Shown here: piece by piece, positions 45,966 through 58,649 of the stretch
How positions within the stretch are numbered: position 1 is the first letter of the stretch
Layout: every line of letters starts with the position of its first letter
DNA from: Sorex araneus
Lineage: Eukaryota; Chordata; Mammalia; Eulipotyphla; Soricidae
DNA: 64,000 bases
Assembly (NCBI RefSeq): GCF_027595985.1
Contig: NC_073303.1
Location: 24,189,084-24,253,083 of the forward strand
Reading direction: 5' to 3'
Position numbers and translations under genes: made by a program
Notes under the pieces: generated by a model
The model's input: only the letters and a program-made list of their open reading frames with translations
The model's database searches: none
Told to the model about the DNA's origin: nothing

Positions 45966-48900
45966 GAAGTGAAAAAGAATGTATTAAACAAAGGATGTAA
46001 GGGATCTGTGAAAAAATATCATTAATGAGAGCTTTGCCCTCAGAGTTTATGACCTACGTCAGGACAAGAATAAAAATACATGAAATTGACAGTGTACAAA
46101 AGTGAAACAGGATATAATCAATCAGTGGAGATTCTGGGGCAGACCAGAAGAAGAGTGGGAGGAAAGGAAGTGAGTATCTGACGCTTCAGGACATGGGGTG
46201 GGTGTGACATGAAAGTGACATAACCCCAGAGGTGGCAGAAAGGACTGTTGATCCAGCACCAAGAGGCAAGATGGGTTTGTTAGTGATGCTTTTACTTGCA
46301 ATAAAAGGACATCAGCATTGCCATTGATTCTAAATGTCTCCAAGCAGTTAGATCTCTGTGTCATCAACAGGGTATACAGCCTACACGCCAAGCTCTAAAC
46401 AGACAATAAAATACTGGCTCTTGTCTGACTCATAATTGAACAAACAAACAAAAACACCCGGGGGGAATGGTATTTCTGGAATCCATGTACTGCTCTGATT
46501 ATCAAACAGCCACATAATTATAAAATAGTATCTTCTTACTTGCAGAATCTTCTTCAATAGATTGTTTTTTTTTTTTGCTTTCAACTTTTATCAGTTAATG
46601 GCACAGAGATCTTTGAACTGTTTTTGACATAAGGTACACTTCAGAGCTCTGCTTCATTTGGGTAACTGAGTACCAATGTGATGCTTGAAATTTTCTTGAG
46701 GATTAATTACGATGGGGAAAATTCAATTTTGTTTAATCAAAAAGCATCTAAGTGCATTCAGTCTCTTTCTTGAATCTTAATAATATCAGCTCAGCAAGAC
46801 TTATTTTTTGGATATATTTATGCTTCAGTAGTCCGATTTTTTTATTGTCATGTAAATATATGTGTTCTTGAAAGCTGTGTGTCTAGATGGGATAGAAAAA
46901 TTAAAGAAGAGTTAAGTTAATGAGAAAATAGGAGTCCGGGAGAGAAAACAGAATTAAATGCAAGAATACTCAGGAGACTGCTTTAAATCTAAAAGAAGGG
47001 AGCCTGTTGACATACTGTGGAAAAGTATGATACCCCAAATAGTTTCTGATCAGGAAATAACAACATAAAACTTGTTTTAGGAAGGTTGGTCTAATTGCAC
47101 TGTTGATTATGCACCAAAAATAAGGGGAAGCTAGGAAGGTAGTTCTGGGAAAGATAAAAGAATAGGCAGCTAGGGGAAGTATTTGAGGGGGAAAGTGAAT
47201 CAAGTTTGAATATGAGAAGGAATGAGTAAGTGATTACAGCAAGTGTCTAGGGTGTTATTATCACTGAAGAGAGTTAAATTAGAGGAAGGGATTTGGGTGA
47301 TTTAGGGTGGCAGAGGAGGAGAGAAAAGGAAGAGAACAGGAAGTGACAGATAAATTCCTATTTTCCAGGATTCTAAGATCCCATATCTTTCTTTTGTCTT
47401 ATCCTTAACTGAAAAGATTCTAAATAGCCATTTTATCAGACTGGAAATTCTCAAAGCAGACTTACTTCCTAGTGGAAGAATGCTGCTTTGAAATATTGGC
47501 CAAGACAACTGTATATAGTAAGTGACATCTCTTAGGATCTCTTCTTAGACAATTCGGATTCATTTCACAGTCTGTTCAATACTCATGAGTATATAAATAA
47601 TGACATTCTTCTCTTTCACAGTCCAGTGGGGGAAATTCATTTCTCTAGGCTAGTAAAGACTATTAACTTGATCTCCAACATTTTATTATCAAATTTTCGA
47701 ACATGAAATAAAGTTGAAAGAATTTTACAGTGAACATCTGTATGACCTGCCACTTAGTTTACGGTATTTACATCGTAAGTCTATTTGTCTATCATCAATC
47801 CATCTTGCTTTTGTTGCATTATTCTTTTACATTCTTTTACAGTAAATATAACTTGTTTTTAACTTTGTTTTCTAAAATTTTGCCAGGTTGGTAGTCAGCC
47901 CAACTAGATAGATATAGAGGTCAAAGAGAAGGCTTTTTCTGTGAGTGGTTTATTTTCCAATCCGTTCTGCATCTTAACAGGACTCCTAATTACAGTAATG
48001 CCTAGGCTGAGTACTTGAGTTCTTAGAGAGTGGAAAAGGAAATTTTTACAAGTCCAATTATCTTTTAAACTTTAGTGTTTGAGACTGAAAAGATTCCTGC
48101 ATGTACTCTATGTGGGAGAGCTTTAAAAAAAAAGTTTACAGATGTCTATATTTTCAGGTTTACATAAATCAGATTTTTTTCAGATGTTAATATTTTAATA
48201 TCTTGAAACAGCACCAAGACCTGGAGAATATAAACAGTCTTTGTTTTAGATGCAAAGAATTCTCAGACAAACCATCAGAATTATCCCAACCTATAGGGAA
48301 GCATAAGCTACAGTGGGAAAAAATGAGGCAAAAGTTCTTAACTTTTTACTGTAAGATCAAAACCAAAGCTTATCTTACTAGAAATTAGAAAACAACAATT
48401 ATTTTGTGTTTATATCAAAGAAATTTTCAAACTTAAGGAACAGATCCAGCGGTGTAATAATAAGCTTTGGTATAATGGCATTCGGTTAAGGTTTATTTTG
48501 CCATCATTTTCACGCATGCTGCATTTACACTTACATTTTAATTGATGTTTTGATCATGTGTTTGCCCCTGAGGAGATTTTTCTAAAGTCTTCCATTTCTT
48601 AAATAATAAAATTAAGATGTATTGAATACACTTGAGCAAAATGATCTTTCCTATTGGGCCCAGAAATGAGGTCTTGTCAATGCAATTAAGCTTCATTTAA
48701 AAATAACTATCCATTAGCAAAATAAACCAAAAAGTAATCATAGGGACTTGTAGAATAGGACCTCAGATGTGAAAGAACCAACTGAAGAAAGAAAGTCTCA
48801 GATAAGTGTTTCCTGAATGGAAGAAGGAGGAGAATACCAAGATAAAAATTAAGGGGGCATATGTTAAGTAAATTCATTATTATAAATAGCATCTGAGGTT

Positions 48901-49126
48901 TAATATCTAAAACATGTAAATAGCATCTAAAGTTTCTCAATAACCAGGCTAAAAAGAAATTGTTTTGTTTTACTCAGTCAATACAATACCAGAGTCAATT
49001 CAGCAAGGAAACAAAAATCAAAGGGTCAGAGATCATATTTTAATGTGATACTACTTATTTGTAAAATGTGTAGGCTTCCTGAATTTCTTTCACTAGAGAA
49101 AATTAAGATCTTGGGTTTTCACAAAT
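45966..49126. other. Intron 3, long repeat-poor stretch
   Basis: About 3.2 kb with no recognised SINE, LINE or LTR, only short T- and A-runs (for example 46565-46576). No exon-like frame. This is the longest repeat-poor block in the window. Confidence 0.5.
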
Positions 49127-49135
49127 ACTAAATGT

Positions 49136-49308
49136 AGGGGCTGGAGTGATAGTGCAGCAAGTAGGGTGTTTGCCTTGCACTCGGCCAACCTGGGTTCGAT
49201 TCCCAGCATCCCATATGGAACCCTGAGCACCACCAGGAGTAATTCCTGAGTGCAGAGCCAGGAGTAACCCCTGTGCATTGCCGGGTGTGACCCAAAAAGA
49301 AAAAAAAA
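49136..49308 (+). mobile_element. SINE-A with TSD
   Basis: GGGGCTGGAGTGATAGTGCAGC, perfect B box GGTTCGATTCCC, and end GGGTGTGACCCAAAAAG plus poly(A). The TSD ACTAAATGT lies at 49127-49135 and 49309-49317. Confidence 0.92.
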
Positions 49309-49317
49309 ACTAAATGT

Positions 49318-51045
49318 GTGCCTATCCTTGGCTTATGAATTCTTCCTTGACCCCTACAGGACTTCAATGAAAAACAGATTAATTCATCCCACTGATTAAG
49401 GGCTTGCCCATTTCCTAAAGGCCACACAAACGCATGCTCTTATAGGTTTCTCTCATACACAAGGAAGTCACTTATTAGTATGAGGTGAGTAACTCTCTAA
49501 GTTTATATTTCGGGTTACCACTCACATAACTTTGCAAGAATTTTCTATATGTTGATAAATTTAGTACTTATCTACAAGTAACTTAAAAGGCCATTTTGTA
49601 CTCAAGGAATATAAAGTGCAATTAGCATATCAGTACTTAATTAAGTATTTCATATTTAAGGGTTTTCTAGAAAATATTTGGATTATAGGAAAAAAACTAA
49701 GGTCAGGAAGAGAAGGCAACTTAGTAGAAAGAATGGGGGAGGGGGGTAGAACCACATTATCCTTTTGGAATGAGATCTTTTGGAATGAGATCTTTCAAGA
49801 AGAATCTACCAAAATGATGGCTTACTTGACAAGGAAAGATAGCTTTATTCCATCCCCTCTAAACAGACTATTGTTTCAACCAATGATGTTTTGTTTACTT
49901 TGGAAGGAAATATTTTACCCCCTCTGAGATAATTAATTTTTGTCAGCTTCACTGTTTATAAGGGAAACTGAGAAACTGTTAATTGAAATACAGAATGAGT
50001 CACTGTTTTCAGTAATTTTTGGCAGCATTCTAATTTGTGTCAATCCTAGCTTAATTATTAGATTTTTTGGAAGCAGAAAACATATTTGATTTTTCTCTTA
50101 CTGAATTTCCCCTTTATTCTGAAAACCGTGCCAACTTAAAAGGTCAGCTAATTTATGTCAACATGAGGTGAAATATCAGTACATTCTGAAAACCAAGACG
50201 TTTATTGTGTGATAATTGGCTCTTTGCAATAGCTCGATATTCATAAAGCTCATAGAACGTGGTCTTTCTCTTTTCCTCAGTCTTACTACCCCCAAACACG
50301 CTTCTTTTTAAGTCCTTTTCGTTAGTATTAAGTATATGACCCATCACTAATGACATCACTGAAGTAGACTTCCCAGAAGCCATCAGAGAGAATTCATTTG
50401 GAAATCCAAGTGAATGTCACTTGCAAAGGGCAAGATCCTGGAAGAGGTGACCAATCATGCATTTCTGAGTCATTTGTTGTAAAAGCATTAATCACTGTGA
50501 ACTCATTTGCTCTTAATGCAAACACACCACATTATTCGGCAAGAATCCTGTTCTAAATGATCATTAAAGTAGAGAGCAGAAGCTGCTGACTGCGGGGAGG
50601 GTTAAAATCTGTCAGATCAATGGCCAGTATAATGGGACAGTTAATGCTTCCTGATAGCGGTGCCTCTTCCTGACGGAAGCAGAGTGAAGGCAGCAGGCAA
50701 CAAGGCAGGTGGCTGTACTGGGCACACAGCCCCGTATCTCTAGCTCCTTGTTACATTTTTTAAATTGTTTTTTACTGACGCCCAATTTTGATGTGACTGC
50801 CAGCAAAGCAGCAATACCAGCACCCAGAACCAGCACTCAGGGTGCCAGCACGTATCTGGGCACGGGACTATGGTGACATGGCTACTGTAGGCCTCAGTGA
50901 CTATAGCAACTGTGTGGTGACCAAGCTACCATGGGGTTCAGGAATAGGAATGGAAACAGGATAGAAACAAGTGACACCCATGAATTAAGAAAATTGAAGA
51001 GCAAGGATGAAAGAGGAATGATAGTTGCAAATCAAAAATATATAT
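49318..51045. other. Intron 3, nothing recognised
   Basis: 1.7 kb repeat-poor. A direct duplication TTTTGGAATGAGATC occurs at 49762-49776 and 49778-49792. No exon. Confidence 0.45.
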
Positions 51046-51048
51046 AAG

Positions 51049-51217
51049 GGGCTGGAGTACTAGCACAGCGGGTAGGGTGTTGGCCTTGCACATGGTCAAG
51101 CCAGATTCAATCCCTGACTTTCCATCTGGTCCCCTGAGAACTGCCAGGCAGGAGTAATTCCTGAGTTCAGAGTGGGGAATAACCCCTGAGAATTACCGGT
51201 ATGACCCCTAAAGAAAA
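51049..51217 (+). mobile_element. SINE-A
   Basis: GGGCTGGAGTACTAGCACAGC, a mutated B box (GATTCAATCCC), GGTCCCCTGAGAACTGCC, and end TATGACCCCTAAAG. The flanks AAAATATATATAA and AAAATATGTGTATATAA are probably drifted TSDs. Confidence 0.85.
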
Positions 51218-52250
51218 TATGTGTATATAAATGTACATATACAAATATAATACAACTGACCAATAGTATCAATAATAAGAATAGTATCAATAAGCACAGA
51301 GTATGGCTTAACAAATATGTTCACTTATTCATTAAGAGACATTGCACATACATCCAATTACTTTTGCCGAATCAGTTTGCATAACCCAGCAAGGAGCTAG
51401 TCTTGGTAGCCGTGTGCTGATAAAACCTCTTTCTTAAAGGCCTGTATTCTTGATTACACAATTTAAATAATCTAGTGTTAAGGATCTGAAAGGATCTGAA
51501 AGATGTGAGGAAACCAATAGGTATGGAGGAATGGGTGAAGCAGGACAGAAGTGGAAAGACAAAGAATCTCAGAAAAAGGATCTCTCATACCCCATGCAAC
51601 TAACACGGTCAACAGGACACTTCCATGGTACTGGGGAATGAAGAATGCAGACACACAACTAAGCTGTGTTCTCTGCCCACCCTACTCTGGCGTACAAATG
51701 CACATCATAAGTGCTAGACTACACAGTTCAGTTTATAAATGGGTAAGAATTGAATGGGAGAAATTAGTGAGAAGACTATTTGGAGACATGATCTCAGAAG
51801 CTTGACCACCAAGAATATGAATATAGGGAGAGGAGACATGTTCCACCCAGAGTCGTGGCGTAACCAGAAAGCGTAATGGTGAGAGCAGGCATTGCCAAGT
51901 ACTAAAGAGACTAAAATCTTGTCACAGTGGAGGGATGTGTGCCTGGAATGAGTGTGGGTGGTGTGTAAGTGTGTCAGAAGAGGCGAGCTGTATGTAATAA
52001 GCGGGATCAGTAAGGGAGATAACGCATTACAAAGCAAAGGCAAAAAAGTCTGGACCAGAATAATAGACAGTAGAGAGCCATTTTTAGGTCCCTGGGCATC
52101 TAAGAAGTACAATGTACAATTTGAATCAAATTTGTGAGAGTTGCTTCTGATAATTGTGTAAGAAGGTATATTGGAGGAGGAGTAGAAAGTAAGAGCTATT
52201 GTGGATAGCCAGGTGATCCTGACATGATTTGTCTTATTTTTCTCCTATAG
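51218..52250. other. End of intron 3
   Basis: No repeats recognised. It ends in a good pyrimidine-rich acceptor, TCTTATTTTTCTCCTATAG. Confidence 0.6.
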
Positions 52251-52366
52251 CATACTTTGATATTGCCCTTCTCATTAGTTGAAATCTTCCAGAGGCAACA
52301 TGCCTATCCGTCGAAGAAAATAGGACTCAGCTTGTTGTCTGTTGTTTGCCTTTCTTACATGGGCAG
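52251..52366 (+). CDS. ADTRP: ADTRP coding exon 4 (residues 131-168 and part of 169)
   Basis: Encodes HTLILPFSLVEIFQRQHAYP and then SKKIGLSLLSVVCLSYMG. It ends in AG, the first two bases of an Arg codon, so the downstream junction is phase 2. The first codon (CAT, 52251-52253) is His131, the proposed catalytic histidine paired with Thr47. Residues 131-143 are part of a membrane segment. The AYPSKK loop and the following hydrophobic stretch match human ADTRP in order. Donor AG|GTAAGA. Downstream exon(s) for about 60 more residues were not found before 64000. Confidence 0.94.
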
Positions 52367-52707
52367 GTAAGAACCATATAAAGAAAATTCATTAGATTTG
52401 TAATTTAATGCCTAAAGACTATTTAATACCAGAAGAAAACACTGCTTTCCATGAGTGTCTTTATCTTGAGTTGACACTTAACTGTTTTATCTGTATTTCG
52501 CATTGTAACTGAGAATTTTTGCCTCACTTTGATTATTTATGGAAAGAACCTTAAGTGTCCCCAATACAGAGTTGTACATAAACACATGCAACAGACATTA
52601 GCTCCTCTCTCCTGCTCATGAAGAATGACATACTATAAAGCAACACATATTATCTTCTCCAAGGAAATACCAATTTTTAGTTACACTTGAAATGAAAATA
52701 TTTTTTG
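52367..52707. other. Start of intron 4, nothing recognised
   Basis: Unique-looking sequence after the exon 4 donor. Confidence 0.5.
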
Positions 52708-52796
52708 GGGGTTTGGGGGCCATACCTATGCTCAGGGCTTCAGGTTCTGTGCTTGGGACTAACTTCTGGTGGTTTTTGGGGGACTATAATGGACCA
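52708..52796 (-). mobile_element. SINE-A fragment
   Basis: Reverse fragment: GGGGGCCATACCTATGCTCAG, GGGCTTCAGGTTCTGTGC, and GGGGGACTATAATGG. The head half is lost. Confidence 0.6.
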
Positions 52797-52827
52797 TAAG
52801 CTCTCTGAAGTATAATTAAAGTGTTTT

Positions 52828-52993
52828 AATGGAGAGATAGTATAGAGGGTAGGGAGCTTGCCTTGCATACAGCTGATTTAGGTTTAATCTCCAGCATCCC
52901 ATATGATCTCTTGAGCACTGCCAGAAGTAATTCCTGATTGCAGAACCAGAAGTAATCCCTGAGCACTGCTGGGTGTGACCAAAAAAAAAAAAC
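52828..52993 (+). mobile_element. SINE-A, diverged
   Basis: AATGGAGAGATAGTATAGAGG, B box GGTTTAATCTCC, CATCCCATATGATCTC, and end GGGTGTGACC plus poly(A). Confidence 0.82.
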
Positions 52994-53062
52994 CCATAAT
53001 AAAAATAGTGCCCAACGAAAGCACTTGGCTTTCCCCCAATAACTGGAAAATCCCCCCCTTTT

Positions 53063-53230
53063 TTTTGCTTTTTGGGTCACACTCAGCGATGCACAGATGT
53101 TACTCCTGGCTTTGCACTCAGGAATTACTCCTGGTGGTGCTCAGGGAACCATATGGGATGCTGGGAATCAAACCCAGGTCGGTCATGTGCAAGGCAAACA
53201 CCCTACCCGCTGTGCTATCGCTCCAGCCCC
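53063..53230 (-). mobile_element. SINE-A
   Basis: Reverse: T-run, GCTTTTTGGGTCACAC, GGGAACCATATGGGATGC, B box GAATCAAACCCAGG, and A box CCCGCTGTGCTATCGC. It stands 70 bp from an oppositely oriented SINE-A, making a SINE inverted pair. Confidence 0.93.
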
Positions 53231-54107
53231 TCCCTTTTCATTTTATAGCCTTATTATCCACTGCCATGTTTTTGCTTCACAAGAAAAGGCCATGTCCCAT
53301 GTAGTTACTGCTTTGGAAGCTCATCACAATGTCCCTCCTTTATTTTTTATTTAGATAAATAATAAAGATAAATAGATAAATAAATTAAAAATATTCTTTA
53401 TTTAGAATTTGTGGTAATTCTAAATTTAAATATGTTGTTCATGTCTATCAATCTGAATTATCTCAATCCTTATGTGACTACAGTTTGGGGAGTTTATTTG
53501 GCAGAGTGTTCTTCCAGCGGTTGAAGCCAGGAAAGAACACATACCAAACAACTCAGACAGGCCTTACCACCAGCCTTGTCTGAAAGCCAAGAACTTTATG
53601 CAAAGAACTCAATGGTGGTTCCTCCTTGGCTGTTTCTTCCCGTTTGCTAGGTCCGCTATTTTTGCTCTTCTGCACCTCCCATCTCCTGACCAAAATCTTT
53701 CTTGCATCTTCTGTCTTGAATAAGGCACGTGTTCAATAAATCTCCAGATGATCTATGCTATTCTCCTTTGCATTTTAACTAAAAAGGACTTTTAGAACAT
53801 GAGGTTTAAGCTGGTTACTTGCTAAGATCTGAGGATTCCTCACTGTGTGAGACACTATGCTTGCAAACTTTTGGGGCCTTCCTGGGAGGGAGAGAGGAAG
53901 AGAGGAAGGGAGGGACGGAGTGACTGGGAGGGACGGAGTGACTGGGAGGGAGAGAGTGAGGGGGAGGGAGAGAGAAAGTGCAAAATCGGTGAGAAAACAG
54001 GCTTCTGAGCTTATATTGGGGTACTCTAAGCACGGAATGCTTTTGAATACTGAGTACTTTGTATTCATGGAAGTAATGTCTCAGCTGTAATCCAAGAACT
54101 AAGTATA
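53231..54107. other. Intron 4, short tandem repeat inside
   Basis: An (ATAAATAG)-like AT-rich patch at 53350-53395. A GA-rich block at 53885-53978 includes an 18-bp unit repeated exactly at 53908-53925 and 53926-53943 (GGGAGGGACGGAGTGACT). No exon. Confidence 0.55.
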
Positions 54108-54344
54108 TGACTGGAGTGATAGCACAGCAGGTAGGGCATTTGCCTTGCTTGAGACCGACCCGGGTTGGATTCCTCTGGCCCTCTCAGGAAGCCTGGCAAG
54201 CTACTGAAAGTATCCCACCCGCATAGCAGAGCCTAGCAAGCTCCCCGTGGCGTATTTGATATGCCAAAAACAGTAACAAGTCTCGAAGTGGAGACATTAC
54301 TAGTGCCCGCTCAAGTAAATAGATGAACAACAATGCTACAGTGC
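54108..54344 (+). mobile_element. SINE-B, full length
   Basis: GACTGGAGTGATAGCACAGC, B box GGTTGGATTCC, body with GATATGCC, and end CAATGCTACAGTGCTA without poly(A). Confidence 0.9.
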
Positions 54345-56125
54345 TAAATCAACAAAGATGTGGAAAATCCCTGTAGGTGGTGGAAAAAAATATCTGCCAG
54401 GGGAGAAGCAGCTGAATGTAAACTGAGCTGCAGGACAGGTAAAGAACTTGTTGAAATTCACATTTGCACACACTTTTAAATGGAGGTCTTTTCCCTGGAA
54501 AAGCTTTAAGTAGAAGCGTGAAATGTTTATATGTGCAAGAAAGATGATTCTGACTGATGAGGATATTTTAAGGAGGAACCAAACAAAGACACTAACTGAT
54601 GACATTTGTGGTAATTCAGGGTAATTGATACTAGCCAACCAATGACAGTCTCAATCAATCTGCAAAGAAAACATGGAAGGTTGAGGGGTGGAAAGTTACT
54701 TAGAGATCATTCAGGTGGGAAACCTGAAACCTCAACGGGTTAAATGACTTTTCTCTCAGAGTCAAATGGGCAGGCACATCAGAGCTGGAACTGAAACTTA
54801 AACCAGGTCACCTATTTCCAAATTCAGTTCTCCTCTGTTTTCTCATGGCCAGGTATGTGCAACAGCAACTTACAAAGGTAAAATACACCATTAAATGTCA
54901 AAAGGGGGTGGGATGCGAAAGAACCATGTCCTTCTATTCTTAGTTTGAAGTGTTGCACTTGGATTAGCTATTGAACTGATGGCAGAGGAGGAGATAGATA
55001 CCTGGCCCCGGCAGGTGAATGTCATGTGAATGTCCAGGGGAACTGGAGTGGGTTTTTTATGGGCACCACCTTATAAGTAATGAAGCACTAAATCAACATT
55101 TGGTGCATCAGGACTTGCTGTCAGCAGAAATCGTCAAAGACAATGGTTTGTGAGCATGTGGAGGTGGTTGTTTTGTTTTTCAACTGCCCTCTGTTTGTTC
55201 ATTCCCTGGATAGGTGGGTTCAAATTCCATCCCCTACCCATCACCAGCCATATGCCACCTCTGGAGTCCACAGCCCCTCGCAGCAGAGGTGATCATCAAC
55301 AATTTCCACAAACCAAAAATATCCCTGGACATTTTTTTTTTTAGGGAAATGACTGTGTGTCAGCTGTTAGGCGTGTGTCCATTTGGATGGTCAAATAGGG
55401 AAACAACTTAGCAAGATCGAGGGAAAGAATATGAGCTCAGACTAGAAAGAGCGTGAGAAACGGCCATGAGTCAGAAAAACAGCAATAGCTCCGAGCCAGA
55501 GAGGCAGTTCATTGCTAAGACTATGTTACGAGTCCTAAAAATATCCCCTGAAACAGGGGACTGCCTCCAATGTGGCACTTGATTTTAGTTATTTTAGATT
55601 GCAAAATTGGAGGGCTAACCCAAGTGGGAAAATAAAACTTTGCAAAGTAGCAATAACTGCAAATCTTCCATTTCCTTCGGAAGGCATTAGTCACCTATAA
55701 ACATGATGACTTGCTCCTCCCTTCTTACTTACCCAAACTTCTCACCTACCTTTCTCTGAAACAGTAGTAAGAAGCAGGAAAATAGAAATGCCCCTACTGC
55801 TGATTTTTATTCACCGAACAAATATTTCCCCTAAGGCAGGGATTTTCCTTAAAAAAACACAAAGTTTTTATACTACTTTATATGAGGCCCAAGCTAGTCT
55901 GTCATGTGTTTATACTTAATAAGCAGACATGAACCAGGCATACAAAACGTTAAGAACAGCAGGTGAGAAGTGCCAGAAAGGCAGAGGAGTGAGAGCAGTT
56001 GCAGAGAAGGGTTTCCTAAAAGGTGTGCATGGAGTCTGCAGCCTGAGGGCTGACTGAATTGAGCATGAAGTGGGAGAGAATGAACAAAAGCACAGACTGG
56101 AGGCAGGAAGGGAAACTGGAGACAT
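54345..56125. other. Intron 4, nothing recognised
   Basis: 1.8 kb without recognised repeats. No frame resembling the missing ADTRP C-terminal exon was found. Confidence 0.45.
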
Positions 56126-56213
56126 TCATGTTGGGAAATGTACACTGGTGAAGAGACAGGTGTTGGAACCTTACACGGTGATTCAATTAAAAGTTTTTTT
56201 TAATTTAAAAAAA
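56126..56213 (+). mobile_element. L1-type 3' terminus, short
   Basis: GAAATGTACACTGGTGAAGAG, GTGTTGGAACCTTACACGG and TGATTCAATTAAAAG, then an A/T-rich tail. Only the last 60-80 bases of the L1 end are recognisable. Confidence 0.7.
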
Positions 56214-56369
56214 GTGCAGCACACATTCTAGAAGTGGTCAGCAATTTGTGCTGACTAGACCTGTAGTGAAATAGACTAATAAGAAATATCACTGGAGTCT
56301 CCCGTCTCTCAGAGACTTGTGGATGCAGGTAGAGGTTGGAAACAGCAAAGGTGTGTGACTTGGCTGTTA

Positions 56370-56560
56370 CTTTTTTTTCCATTTTTTAACTTTTTTGCTT
56401 TTTGGGGTCACACCCGGTGATGCACAGGGGTTACTCTTGGCTTTGCACTGAGGAATTATTCCTGGCGGTGCTCAGGGGAACATATGATATGCTGGAAATC
56501 GAACCTGGGTTGGCCGCGTGCAAGGCAAATGCCTTACCCTCCGTGCTAGGGCTCCAGCCT
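56370..56560 (-). mobile_element. SINE-A with TSD
   Basis: T-rich tail, GCTTTTTGGGGTCACACC, B box GAAATCGAACCTGGG, and GCTAGGGCTCCAGCC. The TSD CTTGGCTGTTA lies at 56359-56369 and 56561-56571. Confidence 0.92.
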
Positions 56561-56571
56561 CTTGGCTGTTA

Positions 56572-57317
56572 TTTTTATGGTGTGGAAGCAGGGTGGGGAA
56601 TGGGAGACTAGGGGAGACTTTGCCAGCAAATTATGTTTTCCAAATGCTATTTTGAAAGCTGTACTTAAAATGAGTGGCAAGACATGGGAAACAAAATAGA
56701 ACGAAAGATTATCAAATGAAAGTGAGTGAGATGTTCCTGTCATCTTCAGGAATGTCAGTTTAACAAACTTGTCTTGCTTTTAGTTATAGCTTCTTCATTA
56801 TTCCTGTGTCATCTCACATTCAGTTGCTTGGAACACCCTGTTTGGTTCAGACCTCAGGACTTCAGTTCCTAAAGAACTCCAATAATCCGATGCAGGCTCA
56901 TGCTTGTTCATATTGTACACCGCCCTGAGCATTGCTCTCCCACACATGCTGTAAGGTCATAAGACCTAGTGTCCAAAGGCCAGCATCTCTGCCTGGCTCC
57001 ACTAAGGTTTATAAGGGAAACCTTCCATCCCACAACTAGCAAAACAACCATGCTATTTCCCTTTAGCCCCCTGTATTGGTAGAAGTAGAAAGATGCTACT
57101 GACCCCGACAACAGCTTCACCTGGCCTACAATGCATTACTACCAGACCAAAAGTCTACCAATAGTTTAGGTGTCTCTAGTGTGTAAGTTGTTGCATGATC
57201 AGGGCAAGGGTCAACAGATAACTCATGATAGTCCAATAATCGTGGGATGTCTTTTTAAAGGCACTTGACAACGAGTTCTTATGAAACAAGAGAAATGATT
57301 ATCTTCTTAGAGGATGG
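56572..57317. other. Intron 4, nothing recognised
   Basis: Unique-looking sequence. Confidence 0.45.
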
Positions 57318-57470
57318 GAGGATGGGGGGAAGAGAGTCACATCCTTGTTCTGTGCTAAGGGATCACTCCCAACTGAGCTCAAGGGATTATATGGAGTGCT
57401 GGGGACCAAAGTGGGGTCAGCCACTTGCAAGGCAAACACCTTTACCTGGTGTACTCTCTCTCTCTTCCTT
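57318..57470 (-). mobile_element. SINE-A, old copy
   Basis: Reverse and diverged: CTGTGCTAAGGGATCACTCC, GGATTATATGGAGTGCTGGGG, B-box-like GACCAAAGTGGGG, GCAAGGCAAACACC. Confidence 0.65.
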
Positions 57471-57879
57471 TGTTCTATACTATTCTAACACTCAGGTGGA
57501 GTCCCACAGGAAAGTTGTCAGATGTAATGCATCTTTTATTTCATGCACCCATTTACACAGAGCTACTAAAGCATAGTTACTGCTGGATATATTACAAACT
57601 GCCAGAAAGGTCTTCCAAGCATTGCTTCATGATCAGCCATCTCACCAAGACCCTCTTTCTCCTGCTGTTGCACTGTAGTAAAACATCTTACTAGAGAGCC
57701 ACTGTTAATCTTTTCTGAAAGATATATTTCTTTTGGAGCCAACCAGATGCACTGTAATTTTAAAATCTGAAATTATAGTGAGGATCAGAATCCCAGTCTG
57801 ATTTTTCACAATAGACACCGTAGCCCTCATGTAAGATAACCTAAAAAGATGTTGCATAATTCCCCTTACAGTTTTGGGG
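57471..57879. other. Intron 4, nothing recognised
   Basis: Unique-looking sequence. Confidence 0.45.
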
Positions 57880-58260
57880 CCCAGCCCAGCCAGGATGCAG
57901 ATTGAAGAGGACTGGAGGATGGATGTCTAGGAGAATAAATGGTTATCTATACTTCTCATCCCTCTTGTCCAAACTTCAGTTCCTTCTCAGCCAAAGTGCG
58001 ATTGGAGAAATCAGGCATTTTTCTAACAGCCTGAGGAGAATTAAATCAGGAAGGAAGGACAAATCTAAAACACATTGTAGAAGGAACAGAATAGGTTCTG
58101 TAGATTAATTGGTACGTAGGTGGCAAATGAAAGGGAAAATCAAGGATAAGTCTGAGAATTTTTACTTAGCAGACTGGCAAGATGGTGATGCCATTAATAG
58201 ATGTAGAGACGTTGTGAAAGAAATAGTTTTGGGTGTAAGTAAAAAAAGTCAGTTGAAAAA
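57880..58260 (+). mobile_element. Ancient mammal-wide repeat remnant
   Basis: GGATGCAGATTGAAGAGGAC, AATCAAGGATAAGTCTGAG, and GACTGGCAAGATGGTGATGCC are in the order of the same class of old interspersed repeat suspected at 45560-45965. Family not assigned. Strongly diverged. Confidence 0.4.
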
Positions 58261-58641
58261 TCTCATATCTGGGCTCCATTCCTAAAGACTATGGTTTGAT
58301 TGCTCAGGATACATCTGAGCCAAGGTTGAAAACCACTTGCCTTGTGAACTTCCCTTTGGAAATTCAGACCTGAATTTTTCAAGAAAGATGGGATTTCGAA
58401 GATTCTGGGATTGCTCCCAGTAGGATAAGATTGTGAGAGGTGAGGGTGGGGTGGGGTGAGGGGGTAGAGTCTTCCATTAACTTGGAGGATTAATATAAAT
58501 TGTGCTTGTCTTCTGTAATCAGAGGCGAACAGGAAACACACCCTCCTATCCCCCCCCACACACATATACACATTTATGTATGAAATCATCATGAGAACCT
58601 TGGAGCAGATGTTCCATTTATTCTATTGACTTTGCTGAACT
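58261..58641. other. Intron 4, nothing recognised
   Basis: Unique-looking, with a G-rich patch at 58436-58463. Confidence 0.45.
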
Positions 58642-58649
58642 AGAATGAT

